Assembly (NCBI GenBank): GCA_025024175.1
Contig: QCXZ01000137.1
Coordinates: 67,146,680 to 67,210,679 of the forward strand
From: Rhyzopertha dominica
Taxonomy: Eukaryota > Arthropoda > Insecta > Coleoptera > Bostrichidae
DNA length: 64,000 bases
Direction: 5' to 3'
Shown: in pieces, positions 9,650 through 23,600 of the stretch
Layout of the letters: every line of letters begins with the position of its first letter
Position numbering within the stretch: the first letter of the stretch is position 1
Made by a program: the position numbers and the translations under genes
Notes under the pieces: generated by a model
Seen by the model: only the letters and a program-made list of their open reading frames with translations
What the model was told of the DNA's origin: nothing
Databases searched by the model: none

Positions 9650-12600
9650 GTTAACCCTTTTTTTACATAAAAACGATTTTTTGTGCTGTTGTTTTCACGC
9701 GTGTTATCGCGTGCGGTTTCCAGTGTTCCAAAGCAAGGTAGGTTTCAAAAAAGCATCTATTATAATTACTGTTCATTTATAGAAAGTTTAATTTAAAAGG
9801 TCAACAAATACCCAGTATGACATTAGACACCAATCCTTAACCTATTGGAAACGTGCGTTACAAAAACACGCATTCCTGTGTTCTAGTAAAAGAAAATTGG
9901 AATTTCGGAATAATGGCAAATTTGGGGACTTGTGAATCGCCAGGTTGCAATTTGCCTGCTAAACTACAGTGCCCTAACTGCCTAAAGCTGGGAATACAAG
10001 GATCGTTCTTTTGCTCACAGGAGTGCTTCAAGAACAACTGGAAAACCCATAAGATCATTCATTCTTTAGCTAGTAAGTGGTAATAGGTAGGTATGAGTAC
10101 CTGCAACATCGTAGTTTAAACATGTTTAAGTGTGTATAAGTGAAATTTTGTTTGCTAATGGGTAGGTGCTCTGTATAACGTATAAGGGGTTCGATTTCAT
10201 TATAGAACATACATGAGACAAAAGCCTTGCACAAAATTAATCATTTTAAAATGCTCTTGTTTTATATGCTGTTCAATTTACAACTAACATTAGATGTTGG
10301 TGAAGCATAGTTTAGGTATAATACGCGGTCTACATTTGTAATTATTTTGTGAATATTGTTTTCTGTGAATTGTGTCACATAGTCCTCTCTACATGGTTGT
10401 CTTATGTATAGTTATTAAACAGTAAAGTAAGCTAATGTGTGATCTTAGGGGAGAGGTAAAAACCATAGAATTTAAATAAAAAGAGAAGACCTCACAGAAA
10501 ACATGCTACAACTAGATCAGGTACCTACTTCCTGGAAAACTGTTGATGATAATTAATAGTTTTTTGATGTGCACGGCAACATGATATAAACATTTTCCCA
10601 TAAATTGCATGTGACGTGAACTGTATAATCTAGTAATTTGTAGAAGCATTAGATATGGACTTAATATAAATAGCTGTTTTTTTTATCTGATTGTGAATAA
10701 CAACATGCTGTTGTATTTTAATTTTTAATGAATTATGATTCATGCAGTTTTTCAGCAGATACCTGTTAACTATTGCCCTCAAAAAGCATAATATCTTCAA
10801 CAAAATTTTTTTGCATAGAGATTATCATATATTCCTATGATACCAGATTTCATATGAATTGTGTGAATATTTAATTAAAAAATTTGAAGTTCCAAAGGCA
10901 TTGGATCTAATAATTCTGGTAATTCGCTTTCTAGATGTTCTAAATAATTTTTGCTATTTAGTCGAGGTGGTAAAATGACAGGACAAATTATGAAAATGTC
11001 TGTGATGCCTGCCCACTCATTTATCTTATACTCACACTGATAATGGGTTACTTAAGTGGCATGAGTACTTTTTTCAGTATAGATATGTTCATTATGCATA
11101 TTAGTTATGCCACTCCGTGTGAAAACAGGTTACATCTGTGAATAAAAGAAGATTTTAAAAATAAATTTATCTACAGTATACGAGTTAAGTTTTATGAAGG
11201 AATGTATGATAGGATTGTCTTCAAAGACTATTACATCAATGCATTTTTTCCAAGCTTTTATTTGTTAGAGGGAGAAAGTGTCGATGGCAAAAAAGAAACC
11301 ACATATAATCCATGGCCATCATATACCTTTACTGGTAAATTAAGACCGTTTCCACAATCAGAAAAACGTACTGTACCGACTCACATAGGAAGGCCAGACT
11401 ATGCAGACCATCCCAAAGGTTATCCTTTAAGTGAACAAGCTGCCAGGGGTGCAGGACAAATAAAGGTTCTTGATGATGAAGAAATTGAAGGTTCGATTAA
11501 AGTAGCTCATCGTTATAGGTATGTGTTTGACGAATTTCTGTTAAAGGTATGCGTGTTTCCTGTAAATTGGGTAGGGAAGTACTAGATGAAGCGGCTAAAG
11601 TTTGTGATGTGGGCATAACTACAGATGAAATTGATAGAGTTGTCCATGAGGCGTGCATTGAACGGGAATGTTATCCTTCGCCTCTAAATTATTACGAATT
11701 TCCTGCTTCTTGTTGTACTTCTGTGAATGAGGTACGTAAATTTCTTCCTTTCTTCTTCATCCTTGTATTTTGATTTCTCCAGGTAATTTGCCATGGAATT
11801 CCCGACACCAGACCATTAAAGGACGGAGATATTTGCAATGTAGACATCACAGTATACCACAGGGGTTTTCATGGTGATCTGAACGAAACATTTTTCGTTG
11901 GGAACGTAAAAGAGCAACATAAAAACTTGGTCAAGGTTACTCATGAGTGTTTGATGAAAGCGATTGACATCGTGAAACCTGGTGAAAAATATAGGGAAAT
12001 TGGGAACGTTATACAAAAACATGCTCAAGCTCATGGGTATTCTGTCGTCAGAAGTTATTGTGGTCATGGAATACATCGCTTGTTTCATACTACTCCTAAT
12101 ATACCACACTATGCTAGTAAGTAATTTTATTGTTATTAATTTTCTAGTTAATTTAAGAAAAAAACATTAAATTTCCTGATTTTCACACTTCTTGGCAAAC
12201 ATTTCATGCCCATATTTTTAAGAGCACTATCAAAAAAGATAGAACCTCAAAGTTTCCTATAATCCAAATGGTTTTTGTTCGTGTCGTCCACATAAAATTA
12301 CGCTGCGTGTTCGGCTACGAATTGTGTAAATTGCAATCAATTCGTTTAACACTGACATCGCAAAGTCGAAAAGATCTGGACTTGGATGTGTCAGCATGAC
12401 ACAGTAGATTATACATCATAAGGACTAAGTAGAAGACTGCACCGCTTCTCAAAGCTACACGTAAAGATAAAAATAGAATCGAATTCACTCGAAATAATAT
12501 NGATTGAGAGTTGAACATGGTAATTTTCGTTTTTGTACTTAACATTTACCATCATNGTAAATATTATATAAAATGGCAATTTTTATGTATGTTCTNTTTA

Positions 12601-15600
12601 ATATTTAAGGTGATGCAAGCTTGCAAACAACGAGCGACAAGCAACTTAGCTACAAAAGCACCAGATGACGTTCAGTAGTGTTACATTTCGTAATTTTAAT
12701 GTATATATGCCACTTTGTCCAGAAATTTGAAAAATGCATGTATGTTAGTGTTGTCAATATTGTAATGATTCATTACTCAGTAATCGTTACTTCGCAGTAA
12801 TCGAAGTAATCGATTACCAATTTTGAACAGTAGTCGTTATACGATTACTGCTCGAGTACCGATAGTCTCCAGCACCACAGCACAGCGCAGTCATTCAGTA
12901 TAACGATTAAGGAGTAACGACTAAAATAACGAATAAAGAAGGAATCGGTTCGAATTCGATTGGTATCGACTGCGGTATGATACGTGAATCGATTGTAGAT
13001 AAAATGGAAGGTAGTTAAAGGCCAGTAAAAGTAGTAGGTAATGAAGTAAACATTCAAAAGATGGACCTAGAATTAAGTTTAAAAATGTTATAGTCCAGCT
13101 GAATATTGTTTATTTCGTTCCAACAGCATTTAATAATATTTGATCTGCTTCGCTTACAGTAAAGTGAGATCATCTGGCATAATCTTGAAATAAATAACAA
13201 AAGTTCCAGTTCATTGGGTATAATACTCTGATTAAATGATTTTTAAAGGAATACCAGAATCGTGCGGAATATCACTTGCGTAGATGTTTGTCTTTGCTTT
13301 TATAGAAGAGTGATACCAATCGCATGCATATTTTAATAAGTTGCAAAGATAAGGAAATATTAAGTAACGAAGCGTACCTTTACCTAAGCTAAGTTTTACG
13401 CTAGTGTTGTTTTAGTGTCTTACTAAACGCATATAATTGGCTTTTATGGTATCCCAATGTTTGTTTTTTCTCTTTAATATAAGAATACCGTTAAAGAAAA
13501 AAAACTCCAGTTACGACTGACGCATTGGCTTAATATGTAGGTATATTTTTACTTTTGGTAGTACTGTTTTATCTCTTTAACGGCAAAATAATAGTTATAA
13601 TAAAAAATGTAAGAAATCCCATGTCAAATTCTGTAATAGCGCTATTTCTAACAAAAAAAAATGTTTAATGTTTTACCTACTAAAACTATATCTGGTCAGT
13701 ACAGACATCCCTATTTAACTACATATCAAACAAAAAATATTATCTTATTTATTTATCATTGCTTTTATTCTTAGTTATATATAATTGCACTTATTACTTA
13801 TTAAATTTCAAACGTGGCTACAATAATCCTACGTGTCGGTGTGGAATACGGTACCTTCCGTAACCACGATTACTTTAGGAGTAACGATTATTAGTGCAAG
13901 ACTAACGTATTTCACCCGTATACTGGTATGATGGCGACACGAATGTATTAGCGCTAAGTAATCGGTAACAAGTACAAAGTAACGATTACTAGTTACACCA
14001 GTAACGAGTAATTGCGATTACATAAAAGTAATCAGATTTGACAACACTAATGTATGTATCAAAGGGTCCCGGGGTCAAAACCTGGTCAGAGCTGGCAATA
14101 CTTTTTCATTAATAAGTCTACCTGCATAATACTCATTTAAATCTCTTATAATCATTACATATCATACAGCTTAAAATAACTTTGTCATTATAGAAGCCAA
14201 TGAACACTTGGTAAGGCGCTATAGCATATTTTTACGTGTTCAGTTTTCGAATACTGAATCAAGCTTGCTTATTTTTGAACTTTTTTTATTGATTTTGATT
14301 ATAGATTGTGTTTTAAGCAATAGATTTTGATACATATGCTTTAAAATTAACAGTTTAAGAAATACATTAGGTCCAGTTAACTAAACGTTATCAGCAATAC
14401 GTTAGGTGGTGCAGTTGTAGTCATTTAACCATAGAATGGAAGTACTAAAAGCCACAGTTAAAATCATAATAACAAATTGGTAACACTTTTGTTGTATATT
14501 AGTTACATTACCAATTTATTACAAAAACTTTTAGCATGATTTTTAAAATCGTTTATATAAAAAATATATCGAAAATCTTCATTTTTATTATGAAAAAGCG
14601 AAATGCAAAAGAGGGTTTACCATGACCTTTCACTTGTTGACCATTATGGGATCTTACTTTACTTACTTTTATTTTACTTTTGCAAAAAGCTTGGTTTATT
14701 CTCGTTGCTTATTTTTTATTGTCTTTTTATGTTGTATTAAACCAGTATTGCTTTGTACGGTTTTTTTTATCACTACTTACCTGTACACTGTTTCAATAAT
14801 TTACACGTTTAGGCCATGAACATTTTTCTTTATTTCTCGTCTTACATATTGCACTTATTACAGATAAAAATATTATAACAGATCACCATATTTCGATAAA
14901 TTGGTTACTTAACTCCGCTTATGCCTAAGACGACATCATTTTGAATGCCCTGTCTAAACGAATTCAGATACATATATGGCACCACAGACTTGTTTTCCCA
15001 GGGTTATAAGAAGTAGCTCTGAGAGACTGGAATCAGATACACAGCGAAGAATATTGAATTGTTATGAAATGGTTGGAGGTCATATTTAGCATATTCTGTA
15101 ATAAAGAAAAGTTGTTTACTTAACTGGTCTTACATATAGTTTCAATAATTGAATAAACATCATGGAAAAAGCTAAGTTATCTTGTGCATGTTTGCTTGCC
15201 CAACACTGTGACAGTTACCCTAACTATAAGGCATCCCATGCTTTGCAAATATTTTCGCAGAATCAACTACACACTGTATTATTCACAAGTTTACAGGTAA
15301 CATTAATAATGTCTTATTTTCATCAATACAATAAACGACGAATACGTCAAATTATTATACGGACCCAATGTCAAATCTGCATGGAATTGTATGAACTCGT
15401 TCACATAGCAGGTGCTAGATACGCTTTAGAACATGAAAGAAAAAGAGAAAACCAGACTTACTTGATCCATTTTTTATGAGCACCCATTAGATATGTAGTA
15501 CAAGCAATTTTACTTTTTTTGTCTGCTTTTCCAAGCAATGGGGTGGTCAAAATAGCAGTAGATATGTTTTTTATCTTGTGTTTTTGCTTCGCAGTTTTTG

Positions 15601-17030
15601 TTTTTCTACTGATAAAATAAAATNATAAGTAGATTTCTTTGAATACGGATAACTCCACCTAAAAGGATTACGAACTTTTTTCATTTGACACGCTACAAAG
15701 TGGCCATCTTTTAGGAAGAGACCGGTAGATGGTCGCAACTTACAAGTCTAAGATTTTTACATTTTTTTTATCGTCTTATTTAAAATGCAACACATAATAA
15801 TGATTATGCAATAGGAGGGCGTGACAAGGGAATATTTTATATATACTTTCAATATGCTCTGAACAGTTACAATACGGATAAGGTTAGGTCTCCATTTTTT
15901 AAATTAAGTACTGTTTACAAGTTTCAATTACTTTTTTAACGTTTTAGAGTTTTCATAGTTTGAGTTTTGCTAAATTCGTTTTTTAACATTCGTTTTGGTG
16001 AAAGTTAAGGTCGCTTAGAGCAGGAAAACAAATGAATGTGCGATGGTACATAGCTTCTTAATTGTTAAATTATGATAAGTATTACTATTATACAGTAATT
16101 TTATACTTATGGCGATAAACTGAATGATTGGTGGTTGTAGTTTACAACCTGAAATGAAAATAAAACTTAATAATGTTTAACCAGTAAAAAAGAAATTGTG
16201 TTACATTGTGCTTAACTTATTCAAAAATTAAACATATATCGGCAATCTGTAAAAGCTTGGCTGGGATTTCAAAAATGGTTTGAAATAGAAACTCGGCTAT
16301 ATGGACAAAGTTTTGCAGTATTATGCCCACTGTAATATGCAACTGAAAAAATCATAAATTATGAGTCATTCACATTTATTTATAAAAAAATTAAAAATCT
16401 AGTTTTCAATATGCCGTAACTTTTTAGTTATGATTTTTTGTAACACCCCTTTAACCTAATGTTAATAATTTTTCTAGTACTTTTAAATACTGCAGCAGCT
16501 TAGTTGCTGAGATATGTATTTAGAGCTTCTAAATTATTGGTTTAAGGTTTTTTTATAAGTAGTTTAATATGCTATGTGACCTGTTGTGCACCACTTGGAT
16601 CTTATTCACTTTTTTTGAAAAATTCTGTTTTCAGCAACTTAAAAAAATCTCGTTTGTACAAATTATATAATTTCTTACAGAGAACCGTGCTGTAGGGGTA
16701 ATGAAAGCAGGCCACTGCTTCACTATAGAACCAATGATTTCCATGGGCACATGGAGGGATGAAATGTGGCCCGATAAGTGGACTGCTGTCACTGCTGACG
16801 GGCAGTGGTCAGCGCAGTTCGAACATACTCTCTTGGTCAATGATACAGGCTGTGAGATACTCACACGTCGCAGGAATGAGTCCGGTTTACCACATTTCAT
16901 GGACAAAATGTGAGGGCTAGTCATTTTAGAAGTGTAAAACACATGCGGCCCGCATGATGATAATGTGAAATGTTTTCCCGGTTCTTGTGTTGGATAATCA
17001 ATAAATGTTTGCAAAGCATTGTTTTTGGTT
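9650..17030 (+). CDS. METAP1: Methionine aminopeptidase 1 (METAP1), complete
   Basis: This cytosolic enzyme removes initiator methionine from nascent proteins. A non-coding first exon ends at about 9736 (donor GTAGGT). Coding exons are 9887-10072 (ATG at 9913), 11269-11490, 11547-11731, 11783-12116 and 16681-16913 (TGA), giving 377 residues; the human enzyme has 386. Residues 7-50 are the double Cys/His zinc-finger region of type-1 enzymes (CESPGC, CPNC, CSQEC, HKIIH). The catalytic fold keeps all five metal ligands: D210, D221 (HGDLNETF), H284 (YCGHGIH), E317 (FTIEP) and E348 (AQFEHT). The 56-bp intron at 11491-11546 has an unusual GTTCGA donor, but only that junction restores the conserved IEGMR sequence. 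AATAAA is at 17000. The last intron (12117-16680) holds a hAT-type insertion. The call is secure. Confidence 0.97.
12746..14049. mobile_element. Non-autonomous hAT-like element in the last METAP1 intron
   Basis: It starts TAGTGTTGTCAA and ends TTGACAACACTA, flanked by a perfect 8-bp target duplication ATGTATGT (12738-12745 and 14050-14057). Subterminal regions at both ends are rich in repeated TAATCGTTACT/AGTAACGATTA motifs in both orientations, as expected for transposase binding sites. No transposase frame was found. At 1304 bp it is a large MITE. The rest of the intron (14058-16680) shows nothing else; a 105-residue open frame at 15162-15479 has no recognisable features. Confidence 0.88.
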
Positions 17031-17039
17031 GTATGTTAT

Positions 17040-17990
17040 TTCATGAGCATATGACGGCGAAGTAATAAAGTCAATTACCTACCGTCACAAAACTAAACGA
17101 GTATAAAATTTGCCAAACGATTCACTTGCGGCAAGCAAATGCGACGACTAGCATTTAGGGAGAGTGGGGAGGTTCCACTTATTAGTTATTAATTAAATTA
17201 AGGCGCCACCAAAATTTTAACACGAAAGTGTCGAAGCAAAGATCGGCCGCCCTGTAAATTTTGGAAACAGGCTGAATAGTTCGCGTTNACTGAAAGGCAA
17301 AAATCAAATCATGAGTAAAAGACAACTGGTTGATTGCTACCCCCTTTAATGACCAATGGCATTCAATAATTATTACAAATTCAACGGCACGAATATATCA
17401 ACACATTCATGTACATGTGCTTTAAAAGTGGTTGTAATGGGTTAAAATAATTATTTAGTCCATCACAACACAGCCACAGAGATACTCAGCAACATAGTGT
17501 AGTTAATATCTATTAATCTAATAGACCTTTAAAGCAGCAAAATCACATAAAAAGAACTAGGTACTTATGGATCAAATACCTGACAGCAGTGTTTATTGTG
17601 AGGTATATTTATGGTGTGTCACCTAAACCCGGATGGACTATAGTTCAGTTAATATTTATTTATTCTTGTATCAGCAGGGCAAGCCCCATACAAAGAATAA
17701 AAAATACAATGAATATGTAGCGGTTATGCAAAATCAAACAACAAACATATAATATAGCTATCCAAATACATAGGAAAAAGAACAAAATTTATGTTTTCTT
17801 AAACTAAACTAATGATTGGTATGAATTATAATTATAGAATCTCAATATACAAAATTCATTTACACTCCAGAACTATTCTAGACTTATTTTTTATGTAGCC
17901 ATAAGATTAGTTTGAAGGCTTCCGTGGTTGTTGTCGATGACATGTTGTTTTCCGGGCTGGTTCCCACACTCACGTTCGACATGAGTGTCG
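17040..17990. other. Intergenic, ends in a hairpin with GAAACGTC tail
   Basis: Nothing is recognisable until 17941-18040. There, GGCTGGTTCCCACA and TGTGGGAACCAGCC form an inverted repeat around a small hairpin CGACATGAGTGTCG (17977-17990), directly followed by AAACGTC. Hairpin plus GAAAC resembles the second half of the hammerhead-like motifs in this window, but the CTGANGA core is absent. Confidence 0.35.
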
Positions 17991-17995
17991 AAACG

Positions 17996-19090
17996 TCAAG
18001 GTCTAATAACCAATGTGGGAACCAGCCTGGAAAACATGTCATAGCCATCAGATTTATTGTAAAAATCAAGCCAATGGGAGTTCAAATTGCACAGTTTGTA
18101 TAACCTCCGTATAACTGTTTCTTTTTTTCCATAAGCCAACATAGGAATTTCAAAATAATATTGATTGGTACGAAGAATTCGAGTTGGTATATGCAAGTTG
18201 AAACTATTAATAATACTAGAACATTCAATAGAATTAGTAAGAATTTTATATGCAAAAAGATCTATTCTATTTCTCGCCAATTCTAGATTTGAAATAGAAA
18301 GACTGGTAAGTAGTAGCAAAATCATGATTCGTATAATGTAATGGATTGCCACTTTATAAGCTGCAAATCTTAAATATAAATAGTTCAATGATTCTAATTT
18401 TCTAACCAAATCCAAATCATGTGGTCTCCATATTGTTGAGGCACATATTAATTTTGAGTAAATAAAAGAGAAGGGTATTAGTGGTTTTAAATGTAAAAGA
18501 AAACATTTTTATGAAGTACAACAAACAAACAAATAGAAGTACTACAAATTTTAATATCCAAATGTTCAATATGTGCTTTAAAGGTCATTCCAGACTCAAA
18601 AATGATTCCCAAATCATGAAAATGTTTAACATTCTCTAATGGTTCTCCAGCAAGCAAATAAAAATTATTTGGAAGTCGAATGTCCAAACCTTATAGAGAA
18701 GCATTTTTTGAGTTATATCTCTGACAATTTAACTCACACCAGTTCAGAAATATGTCAATATCATTTTGAAGCAAACGTACATCATCTGTGGATTTTATAG
18801 CTCTAAATAGTTTCATATCATCGGCAAATAACAGAATTTCAGTATACTGTATATGATTACAAACAACATTTATGTACATTAAAGATAGGAGTGGTCCGAG
18901 ATGTGTACCTTGTCCCACACCTGACAGATCATCAATAGGATCAGAATTGAACCCTTTAATCTTTACTATTTGCTTACGGTCACCAAGATAAGACTTAAAC
19001 CAAGCTAAAACTGAACCAACAATTCCATATGCATAAAGCTTTCTACAAAGCAAGTAAAATTAAACAAATCAAAAGCACGAGTGAGATCTA
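17996..19090 (-). pseudogene. Non-LTR retrotransposon reverse-transcriptase remnant (CR1/Jockey-like)
   Basis: On the minus strand, 19053-18691 reads a reverse-transcriptase palm: LAWFKSYLGDRKQIVKI, GVGQGTHLGPLLS, then LLFADDMKLFRAI with the catalytic F-A-D-D. It continues through LQNDIDIFLNWCELN. After a stop at about 18690, 18687-18487 gives the thumb-like part (NNFYLLAGEPLENVKHFHDLGI). Then 18415-17996 gives the C-terminal region (NLELARNRIDLFAYKILTNS, then IPTRILRT). At least two frame breaks and no endonuclease show it is a 5'-truncated dead copy, the usual fate of this class. Confidence 0.85.
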
Positions 19091-20626
19091 TATAATATTA
19101 AAAATTTCTTAAAAAGTTATACCAAATCAAGTTCTCTACTTAATAAAATTGTGTTGCTTTACACAGGGTGTTCAATTTTTGCTGGACGATATCACACTTA
19201 TATTTTTTAATAGAACATTTTGTGTATTTTTGTATTTTTTATTTCCTAAACAAAAATTAAGGCCATTTGTTAACAATAACGTTTCGGCCATGTTTGTGAA
19301 TTTTTTTGATAATTTTGACGTTTTTAGTATGCTGGAAAAAGATTAATATCTCTTGGAATAAAAGATGTTAGTAATTTCTCTAAGAATAAAGTTTATCAAG
19401 CTATAAATAGCATATTTTCTTTATTTTCTAGAAAAAATGTTGAATTGAAATGAGGACAAACTGGGTAACTGGAACCAAATTGCAGCAGTGTATTTTGTAC
19501 TGTAGCCCTTTATTTAGGTTTAAGTTTTATGAAAACAGTTGACAAGATTACCTTGTTTTTAGAATAAAGATTTGGTATTGCAAATGAGAGATAGTGATGA
19601 TGTACTCCTTTGAACTCAAGGCAGTGCGATGATAGTTTAGTACAAAATGCTGAAATAGCATTTGCTGCAGGATATGTGACTTCAGCTCTAGGTTGTTACC
19701 TTATTGTATCTATTTCTACACCTTACATTATTTGTATTTCTTATTTCTTTGTCTTGTCTTGTCTCCCTCATTATTATCCTCCTTGTCATGTGTTTTGTGA
19801 TGTGTGGCTATACCTTCACTGCTTAATTGCAACAAATATTACTATTCCACTACTAACACAAAACAATTCTGTTTGATTCGTAGGAAACATATTCAGGTCG
19901 TTGCTGTTTTCCTAGTCTTTTTAAGAGTCTGCCTTTAACGATTTATGATGCATTTCACAATTTTTAAGTAAATTCAGGTCTAGTCTGATTTCGCAACATA
20001 ACATTTGTGGTTCCATATATTTACTATCATAGACTGAAGCATTTCCTGCAGTTTTTCTCTATTCTGTTATACCTATAAGTAGGTACTCCACAATTTTTTC
20101 GATGCACAATATACTATAAACTTTTACTATTTATATTCTATATTCAAAACTGTAAGTATGTTACACCGAATTAAGTATTTTACATTACAGATAATATATA
20201 AATAAATATGAACACAACATAATTTTGGGTTCTACTAATTAACTAGCCAATCACAACTATATAGTAACATTCTGTGAGTTTTAAGAACTTTATAAATTTA
20301 AATATACAGCCTAGTGATGCCTGTTATTTAATTAAAGATTCACACAAGTTTTATTTTCATTGTAGACGTAAGTATAAAGTTACTATTTACTGGTACCTAC
20401 CGTGGTTATTTAGACAGCTTCCAATTTCAAACCATTTTGTATTTTAATATAAAAAATAGTAAAGAAAAAGCATTGTTAGATTATTAGTCATATGTCTTTA
20501 TTTTACCCCTATTACACTGTATTTTTATTTTTCATCTACAGTATTGCAGCTTGTTAGTATTAGCAAAACGGCATCCTTCCCTGGATACTTCCATTTATAT
20601 TAAATCATAAATCCCTGCGGGCCCAT
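19091..20626. other. Intergenic, no gene seen
   Basis: AT-rich, with only short frames of no recognisable character. AACGTTTCGGCC at about 19279-19290 is the reverse complement of a GGCCGAAACGTT block, possibly another Penelope-terminal relic. Nothing else can be supported. Confidence 0.4.
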
Positions 20627-23600
20627 TCAATTTGCAGGAACCATGATACCATAGCTATAGAGCCCTTTAAAATCAGATTTAATGGGTTTATATTTTGCTA
20701 CAAATGGCATGCAAAACTTGAACAGCATCATTGCTAAGAACATGGAAGCTGTGTTTACCATGGCTTCATTTACAGCTGGTTGGTTTTCGTTATTTAATAG
20801 GTAACTATGTTCATTGCATACCTTAGTATTGGTTTCGGAAATATAATCCTCGTATGATCCTTCATATATTTTACCCTGATTTACGAACGTGTCATTGTAG
20901 TTGTCCACAGCTTTTCCTTGACTGACATACTCCAAAGACTTTCCTTGGCACACATACTCCAAAGACTTTCCTTGGCTGACATAGTCAAGTGTCTTGCCCT
21001 GGAAGATTTCTTTAGCTTGGGATACTTCATCGAAAGTCTTGCCCTGTGCGATGGCTTTTCCTTGGCTCACATACTCCAAAGACTTTCCTTGGCAGACATA
21101 TTCAAGTGTCTTGCCCTGGAAGATTTCTTTAGCTTGGGATACTTCATCGAAAGTCTTGCCCTGTGCGATGGCTTTTCCTTGGCTCACATACTCCAAAGAC
21201 TTTCCTTGGCTGACATATTCAAGTGTCTTGCCCTGGAAGATTTCTTTAGCTTGGGATACGTCATCGAAAGTCTTGCCCTGTGTGATGGCTTTTCCTTGGC
21301 TCACATACTCCAAAGACTTTCCTTGGCTGACATATTCAAGTGTCTTGCCCTGGAAGATTTCTTTAGCTTGGGATACTTCATCGAAAGTCTTGCCCTGTGC
21401 GATGGCTTTTCCTTGGCTCACATACTCCAAAGACTTTCCTTGGCTGACATATTCAAGTGTCTTGCCCTGGAAGATTTCTTTAGCTTGGGATACGTCATCG
21501 AAAGTCTTGCCCTGTGCGATGGCTTTTCCTTGGCTCACATACTCCAAAGATTTTCCTTGGCTGACATATTCAAGTGTCTTGCCCTGGAAGATTTCTTTAG
21601 CTTGGGATACTTCATCGAAAGTCTTGCCCTGTGCGATGGCTTTTCCTTGGCTCACATACTCCAAAGACTTTCCTTGGCTGACATATTCAAGTGTCTTGCC
21701 CTGGAAGATTTCTTTAGCTTGGGATACTTCATTGAAAGTCTTGCCCTGTGCGATGGCTTTTCCTTGGCTCACATATTCCAAAGACTTTCCTTGGCTGACA
21801 TATTCAAGTGTCTTGCCCTGGAAGATTTCTTTAGCTTGGGATACTTCATCGAAAGTCTTGCCCTGTGCGATGGCTTTTCCTTGGCTCACATACTCCAAAG
21901 ACTTTCCTTGGCTGACATATTCAAGTGTCTTGCCCTGGAAGATTTCTTTAGCTTGGGATACTTCATCGAAAGTCTTGCCCTGTGCGATGGCTTTTCCTTG
22001 GCTCACATACTCCAAAGACTTTCCTTGGCTGACATAGTCAAGTGTCTTGCCCTGGAAGATTTCTTTAGCTTGGGATACTTCATCGAAAGTCTTGCCCTGT
22101 GCGATGGCTTTTCCTTGGCTCACATACTCCAAAGACTTTCCTTGGCAGACATATTCAAGTGTCTTGCCCTGGAAGATTTCTTTAGCTTGGGATACTTCAT
22201 CGAAAGTCTTGCCCTGTGCGATGGCTTTTCCTTGGCTCACATACTCCAAAGACTTTCCTTGGCTGACATATTCAAGTGTCTTGCCCTGGAAGATTTCTTT
22301 AGCTTGGGATACGTCATCGAAAGTCTTGCCCTGTGTGATGGCTTTTCCTTGGCTCACATACTCCAAAGACTTTCCTTGGCTGACATATTCAAGTGTCTTG
22401 CCCTGGAAGATTTCTTTAGCTTGGGATACTTCATCGAAAGTCTTGCCCTGTGCGATGGCTTTTCCTTGGCTCACATACTCCAAAGACTTTCCTTGGCTGA
22501 CATATTCAAGTGTCTTGCCCTGGAAGATTTCTTTAGCTTGGGATACGTCATCGAAAGTCTTGCCCTGTGCGATGGCTTTTCCTTGGCTCACATACTCCAA
22601 AGATTTTCCTTGGCTGACATATTCAAGTGTCTTGCCCTGGAAGATTTCTTTAGCTTGGGATACTTCATCGAAAGTCTTGCCCTGTGCGATGGCTTTTCCT
22701 TGGCTCACATACTCCAAAGACTTTCCTTGGCTGACATATTCAAGTGTCTTGCCCTGGAAGATTTCTTTAGCTTGGGATACTTCATTGAAAGTCTTGCCCT
22801 GTGCGATGGCTTTTCCTTGGCTCACATATTCCAAAGACTTTCCTTGGCTGACATATTCAAGTGTCTTGCCCTGGAAGATTTCTTTAGCTTGGGATACTTC
22901 ATCGAAAGTCTTGCCCTGTGCGATGGCTTTTCCTTGGCTCACATACTCCAAAGACTTTCCTTGGCTGACATATTCAAGTGTCTTGCCCTGGAAGATTTCT
23001 TTAGCTTGGGATACTTCATCGAAAGTCTTGCCCTGTGCGATGGCTTTTCCTTGGCTCACATACTCCAAAGACTTTCCTTGGCTGACATATTCAAGTGTCT
23101 TGCCCTGGAAGATTTCTTTAGCTTGGGATACGTCATCGAAAGTCTTGCCCTGTGCGATGGCTTTTCCTTGGCTCACATACTCCAAAGACTTTCCTTGGCT
23201 GACATATTCAAGTGTCTTGCCCTGGAAGATTTCTTTAGCTTGGGATACTTCATCGAAAGTCTTGCCCTGTGCGATGGCTTTTCCTTGGCTCACATACTCC
23301 AAAGACTTTCCTTGGCTGACATATTCAAGTGTCTTGCCCTGGAAGATTTCTTTAGCTTGGGATACGTCATCGAAAGTCTTGCCCTGTGCGATGGCTTTTC
23401 CTTGGCTCACATACTCCAAAGATTTTCCTTGGCTGACATATTCAAGTGTCTTGCCCTGGAAGATTTCTTTAGCTTGGGATACTTCATCGAAAGTCTTGCC
23501 CTGTGCGATGGCTTTTCCTTGGCTCACATACTCCAAAGACTTTCCTTGGCTGACATATTCAAGTGTCTTGCCCTGGAAGATTTCTTTAGCTTGGGATACG

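Noticed and set aside
12315..12545. 76-codon minus-strand frame in the METAP1 intron
   Set aside because: Contains an N and shows no family features.
14060..14095. tRNA-like GGGTCAAAACCTGG block
   Set aside because: Only a short T-arm-like string; no acceptor, D or anticodon arms could be folded around it.
15162..15479. 105-codon frame in the last METAP1 intron
   Set aside because: No recognisable family, repeats or splice support; could be chance in AT-rich DNA.
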